Source of the DNA: Oxalobacteraceae bacterium UBA6704
Lineage (GTDB): Bacteria; Pseudomonadota; Gammaproteobacteria; Burkholderiales; Burkholderiaceae_D
Assembly (NCBI GenBank): GCA_002454505.1
Contig: DKJA01000018.1
Span: forward strand, 16,237 to 80,236
Reading direction: 5' to 3'
Length of the DNA stretch: 64,000 nt
Of the stretch, positions 1 through 7,010 are shown in pieces. The notes under the pieces are model-generated. The model worked only from the letters and a program-made list of their open reading frames with translations, searched no databases and was not told where the DNA came from. Position 1 is the stretch's first letter; each line of letters begins with the position of its first letter. Made by a program: the position numbers and the translations under genes.

Positions 1-2503
1 TTTCGCTGCCGCCCGCCAGCGGGCCGCCGTCGGCCGCCAGGTCGGCGGCACCCGGCACTTCGGCCTCGGCCAGCATGGTGCGGGGCAGGTAGATCTTCAC
101 GCTGGTGCCCTGCCCCGGCTCGCTGTAGATCTTGATGTGGCCCCGGCTCTGCTTGACGAAGCCGTAGGCCATCGACAGCCCCAGGCCCGTGCCCTCGCCT
201 TCGCGCTTGGTGGTGAAGAACGGTTCGAAGGCGCGCTGCAGCACTTCCGGGGTCATGCCGGCGCCGGTGTCGGTCACCGACAGCATCACATACTGGCCGG
301 CCGGCACGTCGACCAGGTTGTTGACGTAGTACTCGTCCAGCATCGCGTTGCCCAGCTCGATGGTGAGCCGGCCGGCGCCCTGCATGGCATCGCGCGCGTT
401 GATGGCGAGATTGAGGATCACGTTCTCGATCTGGCCCGGATCGACCAGCGTGTTCCACAGGCCGCTGCCGACGACGGTCACCAGGTCCACCGCCTCGCCC
501 AGCGCGCGGCGCAGCAGTTCGTCCATGTTCGACACCAGGCGGCCCAGGTCGGCCACCACCGGCTGCAGCGGCTGTCGCCGCGCGAAGGCAAGCAGCTGCG
601 ACGACAGCTTGGCGCCCCGTTCCACGGCGGCGATCGCCATGTCGAGCCGGCGGCGTGCGGCGGCGTCGCCACCGAGGTGCTGGGCCAGCAGGTGCAGGTT
701 GCCGGAGATGATCTGCAGCACGTTGTTGAAGTCGTGCGCCACGCCACCCGTCAGCTGGCCCACCGCTTCCATCTTCTGCGACTGGCGCAGCGCCTCTTCG
801 GCCTTGTCCCGTTCGGCGATCTCGCGCGCCACGCGCTGCTCCAGCGTGTCGTTCAGGTCGCGCAGCGCGGCCTCGATGCGGCGCCGCTCGGTGATGTCCG
901 TCTTCACGGCGATCAGCGCCACGGGCTGGCCGTGTTCGTCGTCCAGCCGGCTCATGCTGCTGGCGATCCACACCCACGCACCGTCCGGCCGGAAGTAGCG
1001 CTTCTCGAACGTGAACGGCACGCCGGTGGCCAGCAGCCGGCCCACCTGCACGCGGTTTTCCGCCAGGTCGTCGGGGTGGATCAGGTCTTCCATGTGCAGG
1101 CCCAGCATCTCCTCCTCGGTGCGGCCCAGCATCCGGCACAGCGCGCCGTTGACGCGCGAGTAGCGGCCGTCCATGCTCAGCTCCGACAGGCCCACCGAGG
1201 CCTGGCCGATGATGGCGGCAAGGCGGTCCTCGCTGGTGCGCAGCTCCTGCTCGATCTGCTTGCGCTGCGTGATGTCGAACGCCACGCCCACGTAGCGGCG
1301 CTGCGCCGGCGTGGGTCCGTCGATCGCCTCGCCCTGCCGCGCCAGCCAGCGCAGCTCGCCCGTGTCGGGACGGCGGATGCGGTACTCGGTGTAGGCCAGC
1401 GGATTCGTGTCGTTGGCCAGCCGCTGCGGGCCCACGCGGTCGCGGTCGCGTTCGTCCACCAGCGTCACCAGCAGGTCCTCGGTGACGTCCACGTCGTCGG
1501 CCAGGCCCCACACGCGCCGGTATTCGTTGGTGACGGCCATCTTGCCGGTGGCGGGGAACCATTCGAAGCTGCCGATGCCGCCGGCCTGCTGCGCCATGCG
1601 CAGCCGCTCCTCGGTGAGGATATGCTCGGTCACGTCGATGCCTTCGACGAACACGCCCGTCACCGTGCCGTCCGCATCGCGCAGCGGCTGGTAGACGAAA
1701 TCGAGATAACGCACTTCCAGCGCGCCACCGTGCTCCGCCAGCATGTGCAGCTTCAGCTGGCGGCCCACATACGGCACGCCGGTGGCATAGACTTCATCGA
1801 GCAGCGCGACGAAGCCCTGCTCGCGGATTTCCGGCAGCGCGTCGCCGACGGACTTGCCGACGATGTCGCGCCCGCCCACCAGCCGCAGGTAAGGCGGGTT
1901 GGCCAGTTCGAACACGTGCCGCGGGCCGCGCAGCACGGCCATGAAGCTGGGCGCCTGCTCGAACAGTTCGCGCAGCAGTCCCGTCTCCTCGCGCAGGCGG
2001 CGCTCCTGGGCCACGCGCTGCGTCACGTCGACCACGGTGCACAGTACGCCGCCGACCTCGCCGCAGGAGTCGAACACGGGCGTGTAGAACAGGTCGAACC
2101 ACACGTCCTCCGGCACGCCGCTGCGCAGCAGCGTCAGCTTGGTGGCCGGATGCTGGCGCGTCTCGCCCCGGAAGCCCGCCGCCAGGATCGCCCGGTTCCA
2201 GTCCCAGATCTCCGGCCACGTACCGGGCACCGTGCCGCCCAGCGCCGCCGGGTGGCGCGCACCGGCGATTTCCACGTAGCCCTGGTTGTAGACCATCACA
2301 TGCTCGGGGCCCCACATGAGCACCATCGCGATCGGTGAATTGAGCACGATGTCGACCGTGGTGCGCAGCGCCGGCGTCCATTGCGCGGGCGCGCCCAGCG
2401 CGGTGCGCGACCAGTCGAACGCGCGCACCAGGTCGCCCATGGCGCCGCCGCCGCGGGGCAGGTAATTCTCCCGCGTACCATGCTCTCCCGCCGCGCCGTT
2501 CAT
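1..2503 (-). CDS. Multi-PAS hybrid sensor histidine kinase (3' end outside window)
   Basis: The frame runs off the left edge, so 834 N-terminal codons are visible. They show an N-terminal sensor region, then three further PAS/PAC-like units (about residues 165-290, 300-420 and 430-560). A phosphoacceptor segment GGVAHDFNN follows with its His near residue 590, then an HATPase_c module with an N box (NLAINARDAM) and a G box (GTGLGLS) ending near 800. The Pro/Ala/Gly-rich stretch after the kinase usually leads to a C-terminal receiver domain in this family; that part is not visible. No membrane segment is seen, so the kinase is probably cytoplasmic and senses redox, light or a small ligand through PAS; the signal cannot be read from sequence. 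Its ATG (2503-2501) overlaps the TGA of the upstream receiver-kinase gene by 4 bases, which implies translational coupling and joint function. Confidence 0.9.
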   Translation of the reverse strand, partial: MNGAAGEHGTRENYLPRGGGAMGDLVRAFDWSRTALGAPAQWTPALRTTVDIVLNSPIAMVLMWGPEHVMVYNQGYVEIAGARHPAALGGTVPGTWPEIWDWNRAILAAGFRGETRQHPATKLTLLRSGVPEDVWFDLFYTPVFDSCGEVGGVLCTVVDVTQRVAQERRLREETGLLRELFEQAPSFMAVLRGPRHVFELANPPYLRLVGGRDIVGKSVGDALPEIREQGFVALLDEVYATGVPYVGRQLKLHMLAEHGGALEVRYLDFVYQPLRDADGTVTGVFVEGIDVTEHILTEERLRMAQQAGGIGSFEWFPATGKMAVTNEYRRVWGLADDVDVTEDLLVTLVDERDRDRVGPQRLANDTNPLAYTEYRIRRPDTGELRWLARQGEAIDGPTPAQRRYVGVAFDITQRKQIEQELRTSEDRLAAIIGQASVGLSELSMDGRYSRVNGALCRMLGRTEEEMLGLHMEDLIHPDDLAENRVQVGRLLATGVPFTFEKRYFRPDGAWVWIASSMSRLDDEHGQPVALIAVKTDITERRRIEAALRDLNDTLEQRVAREIAERDKAEEALRQSQKMEAVGQLTGGVAHDFNNVLQIISGNLHLLAQHLGGDAAARRRLDMAIAAVERGAKLSSQLLAFARRQPLQPVVADLGRLVSNMDELLRRALGEAVDLVTVVGSGLWNTLVDPGQIENVILNLAINARDAMQGAGRLTIELGNAMLDEYYVNNLVDVPAGQYVMLSVTDTGAGMTPEVLQRAFEPFFTTKREGEGTGLGLSMAYGFVKQSRGHIKIYSEPGQGTSVKIYLPRTMLAEAEVPGAADLAADGGPLAGGSE

Positions 2504-3606
2504 GCAGCCTGCTCCCGGCGCGGCAGCGTCACGGTGAAGGTGGTGGTGCCCAGCCCCTCCTCGGAAGCGACGGCGATGTCGCCGCCATGGGCACGCACGA
2601 AGGTGCTGGCCGTGTACAGGCCGAGGCCCAGGCCCTGCCCGGACTTGCGCGACTCGCCGCGGTGCTGGAACGGTGCGAAGATGCCGGCCAGCTGGATGAC
2701 GGGAATCACGCCCCGGTTGGTGACGGTGATGCGCAGGCTGTCCGGCGCGCTGCCGTCCAGCCGCACCAGCACCGCGTGTTCCGGCTCGCCATGCTGCAGC
2801 GCATTGCCCACCAGGTTCGAGATCGCCTGGGCAAAGATGCCCGCATCGACCGCCGCCACCGTGTTGCCGCTGCCCTCCACCGTCACGCGCGACGGCCGGT
2901 CCGGCAGCACGAATTCGTCGGCGATCGTGCGGCACAGGTCCGCCACGTCCTGGCTGGTGCGCCGCAGCTGCATCTCGCCGGAGCGGATGCGCGCCAGGTC
3001 GAGCAGCTGGTCGACCATCTGCGCCATCCGCTTCGCGCTGCTCTGGATGCGCTGCGCCGTCACGGCCACCTTCGGGTGATCCGTCATCATCGGCAGCAGC
3101 ATGGCGCCGTTCATCACCACCGACAGCGGCGTGCGCAGGTCGTGGCCCAGCACGGCCATGAACATCTCGTTCAGGTGCAGCGACCGTTGCAGTTCTTCGA
3201 GCTGCTGCGACATCTGCTTTTTCTGCTGATAGAGTTCGACGAACACCTTGACCTTGCCCAGCAGCGCCTGGGCATCGATCGGCTTGTACAGGAAATCGAC
3301 GGCGCCCGCCTCGTAGCCGCGGAAGCTGTAGCTGGTCTCGCGCGACGCGGCGGTGAGGAAGATCAGCGGGATCGAACGGGTACGCTCGCTGCCCCGTATC
3401 AGTTCGGCCAGCTCGAAGCCGTCCATGTTCGGCATCTGCACGTCGACCAGCGCCAGCGCCACCTCGTGCACCAGCAGCAGTCCCAGCGCTTCGGCGCCGG
3501 AGGCGGCCTTCAGCAATGCGATGCCGGGCCGGGCCAGCAGCGCCTCGATCGCGATCAGGTTTTGCGGGACGTCGTCGACGACGAGGATATTGATCGGTGC
3601 AGTCAC
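2500..3606 (-). CDS. Response regulator receiver-histidine kinase fusion
   Basis: A receiver domain comes first (about residues 5-120, acidic pair DD at 11-12, phosphoacceptor Asp55 in VDVQMP, conserved Lys in FLYKPID). It is followed by a short coiled linker, a HisKA segment (GHDLRTPLSVV) and HATPase_c with G boxes (GQGLGLGLYTA). This domain order is typical of phosphorelay kinases that accept phosphate at the N-terminus and control their own kinase core. The GTG at 3606 is preferred because it places the receiver directly at the N-terminus. An in-frame ATG at 3702 would add 32 Pro/Arg-rich residues of no recognisable fold. The Shine-Dalgarno is weak for both, so the start is uncertain. The gene is followed by, and overlaps in ATGA fashion, the PAS hybrid kinase, so the two probably form one signalling unit. 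Confidence 0.87.
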   Translation of the reverse strand: MTAPINILVVDDVPQNLIAIEALLARPGIALLKAASGAEALGLLLVHEVALALVDVQMPNMDGFELAELIRGSERTRSIPLIFLTAASRETSYSFRGYEAGAVDFLYKPIDAQALLGKVKVFVELYQQKKQMSQQLEELQRSLHLNEMFMAVLGHDLRTPLSVVMNGAMLLPMMTDHPKVAVTAQRIQSSAKRMAQMVDQLLDLARIRSGEMQLRRTSQDVADLCRTIADEFVLPDRPSRVTVEGSGNTVAAVDAGIFAQAISNLVGNALQHGEPEHAVLVRLDGSAPDSLRITVTNRGVIPVIQLAGIFAPFQHRGESRKSGQGLGLGLYTASTFVRAHGGDIAVASEEGLGTTTFTVTLPRREQAA

Positions 3607-3800
3607 AACGTATGTCTTCGGTTCTCGGGGGTGGACGCAGAAAACCGGCGGCGCGAACGGACGGGCCGACGGTTCTGGCGGGAGGCGCCATCGTAACAGC
3701 ATTTGCCAATTTGACAGCGCATGGTTGAACGCCGGGCGGCCGCCCTCGCGCCACCGCCAATCGCGGTAAAATCGCCGTCTTTGCCCCGACCGAATCCATC

Positions 3801-4307
3801 ATGACCTTCACCGTCGCCGACACGATCTACCGCACCGATACCCCAGAAGCCAAGGAAACCATGTACGCCGACCTGCGCTCGCAGCTGTCCGGCCTGCTGC
3901 ACGGCGAAACGGACTGGATCGCCAACACGGCCAATTTCAGCTCCTTCGTGTTCAACACGATGCCGGACCTGAACTGGGCCGGCTTCTACTTCCTGCCCAC
4001 GCCGGACGAACTGGTACTGGGTCCGTTCCAGGGCAAGCCGGCCTGCATCCGCATCAAGCGCGGTCGCGGCGTGTGCGGCACCACGGTGGAAAAAGGCGAA
4101 TCGATCGTGGTGCAGGACGTGCACGCGTTCCCCGGCCACATCGCCTGCGACGTGAATTCCCGTTCCGAGCTGGTGGTGCCCGTATTTGTAAAAGGCGCGA
4201 TCGCCGGCGTGTTCGACCTGGACAGCCCGCTGCCGAACCGCTTCGACGACGTCGATGCGCGCGGCATCGAAGCGCTGGTGCGGCTGCTGGAACAGACGGT
4301 GGTTTGA
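3801..4307 (+). CDS. msrC: Free methionine-(R)-sulfoxide reductase (fRMsr, GAF fold)
   Basis: This cytoplasmic enzyme reduces free L-methionine-R-sulfoxide with thioredoxin-supplied electrons, an antioxidant and methionine-salvage role. The 168-residue length and the sequence fit the single-GAF-domain family. The hallmark stretch NWAGFYF near 58-64 and the three redox cysteines Cys82 (KPACIRI), Cys92 (GRGVCGT) and Cys116 (HIACDVN) are in the spacing of the E. coli YebR/MsrC enzyme, and the family's SRSELVVP segment follows. The last cysteine is the usual catalytic one and the others resolve the disulfide. It stands alone, divergent from the receiver-kinase gene and convergent with the HDOD gene. 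Nothing in the sequence points to special regulation. Confidence 0.93.
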   Translation: MTFTVADTIYRTDTPEAKETMYADLRSQLSGLLHGETDWIANTANFSSFVFNTMPDLNWAGFYFLPTPDELVLGPFQGKPACIRIKRGRGVCGTTVEKGESIVVQDVHAFPGHIACDVNSRSELVVPVFVKGAIAGVFDLDSPLPNRFDDVDARGIEALVRLLEQTVV

Positions 4308-4338
4308 GGCGGCGGCGCGCCCGGCCCGGCCGGGCGGT

Positions 4339-5175
4339 TCAGACCAGCAGTGCGGCGCTCATCGACTTGGCCTGCTCGGCCGCGTCGTCCAGCACCGCGG
4401 CCACTTCCGGATGCGCTTCCAGGTATTCCGCCAGCGCGGCGGTGCGCGACAGGCCCTGGTCGGCGGCATGGGGCAACGGCGACGGCACGGGGCACAGGTG
4501 GCGCGCCACCAGCAGCGTGTCGCGCAGGCCTTCCGGCGGAATGCCCACGCCGGCGCCGCGCAGCGACACGATGGCAAGCGCCACCGGCTCCGGCACCTGC
4601 AGCTTCTTCATGATTTCGCGGGCGATGATTTCCTGCGCCGCGCCCATCCACTCTTCCGGATCGTCCAGCAGGCCGGGGATCACGTCGGCGCGGCCCAGCA
4701 GGTAGAAGCCGCCCACCTCGTGCATGATGCCGGCGAACAGCGCGGTGTCGGCCTCGGTGTGCGTGATGCGGTCGGCGATCACATAGGACAAGGCGGCCAC
4801 GTGGGCCGTGTACTTCCACAGCTGCTCGGCCTGCATGCGCAGCTGCGGGTCGCGGATCTTCGAGCCGAACTGGCGCACCACCATCGCGGCGGCCAGCGTG
4901 TACAGATTACGGTAACCGAGCCGCATCACGGCCGTCCGCACGCCCGTCGCCAGCGCGGCGCCGTTCGAGCGGAACACGGCCGAATTGGCCAGCGCCACGG
5001 CGCGCGCGGCCAGCACCGGCTCGGCCAGCAGCTTGCGGATCACGTCTTCGTCGTGGCAGTCCGGATCGGCCAGCGTCAGCTGCAGCGTCAACGCAGCGTT
5101 GACGCTGGTGGGGAACACCAGTTCGCCGCGCTGCGCTTCCGACACGATCAGCGCGAAGTCTTTCAGTTTTTCCAT
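4339..5175 (-). CDS. HDOD domain protein
   Basis: The 278-residue protein is essentially one HDOD domain, a catalytically dead relative of HD phosphohydrolases used as a signalling or scaffold module in proteobacteria. The N-terminal third carries the typical segment with PVLAARAVALANSA followed by the helix around AVMRLGYRNLYTL. The middle shows ALFAGIMHEVGGFYLL, where the HD-like site lies. No receiver, EAL or GGDEF partner domain is attached. It is convergent with the methionine sulfoxide reductase gene, and its upstream side shares the 424-bp intergenic region with the promoter of the lipid/polyketide locus. Its cellular process cannot be inferred; HDOD proteins elsewhere act in stress, motility or cell-cycle control. 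Confidence 0.88.
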   Translation of the reverse strand: MEKLKDFALIVSEAQRGELVFPTSVNAALTLQLTLADPDCHDEDVIRKLLAEPVLAARAVALANSAVFRSNGAALATGVRTAVMRLGYRNLYTLAAAMVVRQFGSKIRDPQLRMQAEQLWKYTAHVAALSYVIADRITHTEADTALFAGIMHEVGGFYLLGRADVIPGLLDDPEEWMGAAQEIIAREIMKKLQVPEPVALAIVSLRGAGVGIPPEGLRDTLLVARHLCPVPSPLPHAADQGLSRTAALAEYLEAHPEVAAVLDDAAEQAKSMSAALLV

Positions 5176-5344
5176 ATGTTAACTATACCCGTGATAGGCG
5201 GCGATACAACAGTCCGCGCGCGAAAAACTGCTGCCGGCAGCCGGCCCGCGCGCCCTGCGGCCACCGGAGTACTGGCGCGAATCAGGCCGCTGGCATTATC
5301 CGCGGAACGGTGACAATTTTAATGAATTTGCAGCGCTTTAAATC

Positions 5345-5374
5345 TTGACGATGCCGCGGCGATGAACCTAATAT
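5345..5374 (+). promoter_or_regulatory. Candidate sigma-70 promoter for the lipid/polyketide locus
   Basis: TTGACG (5345-5350) and TAATAT (5369-5374) are separated by 18 bp, close to the sigma-70 consensus, in an AT-richer patch of an otherwise GC-rich genome. It lies in the 424-bp gap (5176-5599) between the HDOD gene and the GAF gene and points towards the locus. The expected transcription start is near 5381, leaving a leader of about 220 bases. Apart from this promoter and the stem-loop that follows, the gap shows no gene. Confidence 0.6.
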
Positions 5375-5379
5375 GAATC

Positions 5380-5411
5380 AAGGCGTTTTATTTTTTACAA
5401 GAAAACGCCTT
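5380..5411 (+). promoter_or_regulatory. Stem-loop at the start of the leader RNA
   Basis: A perfect 10-bp stem (AAGGCGTTTT at 5380-5389 pairing with 5402-5411) with a 12-base AT-rich loop sits almost exactly where transcription from the 5345-5374 promoter should begin. It has a short T-run after it (5410-5412) but not a strong one. It could be a 5' stabilising hairpin, a weak attenuator, or a terminator for read-through from upstream. Which one cannot be told from sequence. Confidence 0.5.
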
Positions 5412-5599
5412 TTGCACCGCCTTAGTGCGATGCACCAAAATGTTATCACGGCCTGTCCAAAAAAGCACACTGATCCATCCAGCGAAATCGCCTAAGTCCG
5501 CCAGCAGCCACAGTCCTGAGTTGCTTGCAAAATGGAATGTTGCGCGTAATCACAGCTAGTTTGCATCGCACAAATTAAATCGTGTGGGAGGCGGTGATA

Positions 5600-6322
5600 A
5601 TGAATAAAACGGAATCCGCATTACTCAGGTTGCGCGACGCGCTGATATATATCGAGCTGGATGGCCAGCTGGAAGATACGCTGCGCCGCTTATCCGAAAT
5701 TGCATGCGAGATACTCAGCGCGGATCGCTGTGTAATAACTTTATTTCGCGATGCCGCACCGCCGGCCGGCGCGCCGATTCCGCAGGCCGCCTTCGGTGCG
5801 CTGGTGCTGCGGCGGCGCGGCCGCCCCGTCCAGGCGAGCCGCGCGGCGCCGCAGCGGGATGTGATGTTCGCCACGATCATGCTGCACCGGCAGCCGATCG
5901 GCGTGATCCACGCCCACCGCGGCGCCGGCAGCGCGGCGTTCGACGCCGACGACCTGCAGCTGTTCAGCATCGTCACGCCGGTGCTCGGCAAATCGATCCA
6001 GGTGCTGCAGCTGCAGGGCATCCTGAACTCGCGCTTCACGCAGATCGCGCTGTCCCGGTCCAGCGATCCCACCATCGGCCAGATCGTCCAGGGCGCGGCG
6101 CAGAACCCGAACGCCATCGCGCGCCTGCTGGCCAAGGCGTTCTACCGCGAGATGACCAGTGCCGGCTTCGACTTCAACCAGATCCTCCATGCCGCCTCCG
6201 AAGTGATCTCGGAGCTGACGGCCAGCCTGCGCAAGCATCGCAAGCACAGCCGGCATCCCGCCGCGCTGGCGGGCGACAGCGCGGCCACCGCCGCGGCCGA
6301 CCGCACGGGAGAAACGGCATGA
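5600..6322 (+). CDS. GAF domain protein, first gene of the lipid/polyketide locus
   Basis: The 240-residue protein has a GAF-like core (about residues 10-140, beginning with a helix and then RLSEIACEILSADRCVITLF). Its C-terminal half is helical (NAIARLLAKAFYREM, then a basic tail RKHRKHSR). No receiver, kinase or clear helix-turn-helix domain is visible, though the basic tail would suit nucleic-acid or membrane contact. The ATG at 5600 is chosen because GGGAGG lies 8 bases upstream; a GTG at 5582 is the alternative. It overlaps the next gene by 4 bases (ATGA), so it is translationally tied to the biosynthetic genes and is a plausible local sensor or regulator. That role is inference from position only. 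Confidence 0.75.
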   Translation: MNKTESALLRLRDALIYIELDGQLEDTLRRLSEIACEILSADRCVITLFRDAAPPAGAPIPQAAFGALVLRRRGRPVQASRAAPQRDVMFATIMLHRQPIGVIHAHRGAGSAAFDADDLQLFSIVTPVLGKSIQVLQLQGILNSRFTQIALSRSSDPTIGQIVQGAAQNPNAIARLLAKAFYREMTSAGFDFNQILHAASEVISELTASLRKHRKHSRHPAALAGDSAATAAADRTGETA

Positions 6323-6969
6323 ACCTGCGCGACCGCGACGCCGCCCTGCTGGCCGGCACGATGCCGTTCGACGCCGTGCACCACCGCTTCGAGCGCCTGG
6401 CCCTCACCTACCCCGGCGCCACCGCCGTGCGCTGCGGCAGCAGCGTGCTGACCTACGGCGAGCTGGACTGCCAGGCCGATGCGCTGGCCTTCCACCTCCA
6501 GCGCCGCGGCCTGCTGCCCGGCCACTTCTGCGCGCTGCACCTGGCGCCGTCGTGCGCGCTGGTGCGGGCGATGCTGGCGGTGCTGAAGGCGGGCGGCGCC
6601 TTCGTGCTGCTCGATCCGGCGCTGCCGCCGGACCGCATCACCGCGCTGACCCGTTTCTTCGACCCGGCCGTGCTGCTGACGCAGCAGCGCTGCCCCGCCG
6701 CCACGGACCAGGGCACGCTGGTGCTGCGCTGCGCCGACGGCCACGCCGACCTGCCCTATGCATGGCCGGACGAGCATCCGGTGCAGCCGCGCGCCACCGC
6801 CTGCGCCGTGCCGTACCAGCAGGCGCCGCGCAACTTCGGCATCGCGATGCTGACCCACGAAGACCTGCATGCCCTGTGCGAGGCGCCCGCCGCGCCGCCC
6901 GGCTCGCAGGCGATGGCCGTGCTGTGGGGACCGCTCACGCACGGCGCACCCGTCACGCTGGCACCGTAA
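6319..6969 (+). CDS. Truncated adenylation-domain-like protein with degenerate P-loop
   Basis: The 216 residues match only the N-terminal part of an NRPS/acyl-CoA-ligase adenylation domain. The A1-like LTYGELD (about residue 48) and A2-like LKAGGAFVLLDPALPPDR (about 90-107) are clear. Where the A3 phosphate-binding loop (TSGSTGxPKG type) should follow, the sequence reads PYQQAPRNFGIAMLTHEDL, so the Ser/Thr/Gly-rich loop is gone while the flanking THxxL survives. The frame then stops, so the rest of the large subdomain and the C-terminal lid are missing. No adenylating activity is expected. It overlaps the GAF gene by 4 bases and is followed by a proper ribosome site for the synthase, so it looks like a translated member of the operon. 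It may be a relic, a scaffold or a binding protein. Confidence 0.75.
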   Translation: MNLRDRDAALLAGTMPFDAVHHRFERLALTYPGATAVRCGSSVLTYGELDCQADALAFHLQRRGLLPGHFCALHLAPSCALVRAMLAVLKAGGAFVLLDPALPPDRITALTRFFDPAVLLTQQRCPAATDQGTLVLRCADGHADLPYAWPDEHPVQPRATACAVPYQQAPRNFGIAMLTHEDLHALCEAPAAPPGSQAMAVLWGPLTHGAPVTLAP

Positions 6970-7010
6970 GCAGGCAAACCAGAAGCATCCCAAGACACCA
7001 GGAGGCTGTC

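Noticed and set aside
137..2338. Plus-strand frame of 733 codons
   Set aside because: It is antisense to the PAS hybrid kinase, whose PAS, H, N and G boxes are clear on the minus strand.
6319..7010. Possible frameshift splitting an adenylation enzyme
   Set aside because: No frame after 6969 continues the adenylation domain; the next gene begins at its own ribosome site, so this is a true truncation.
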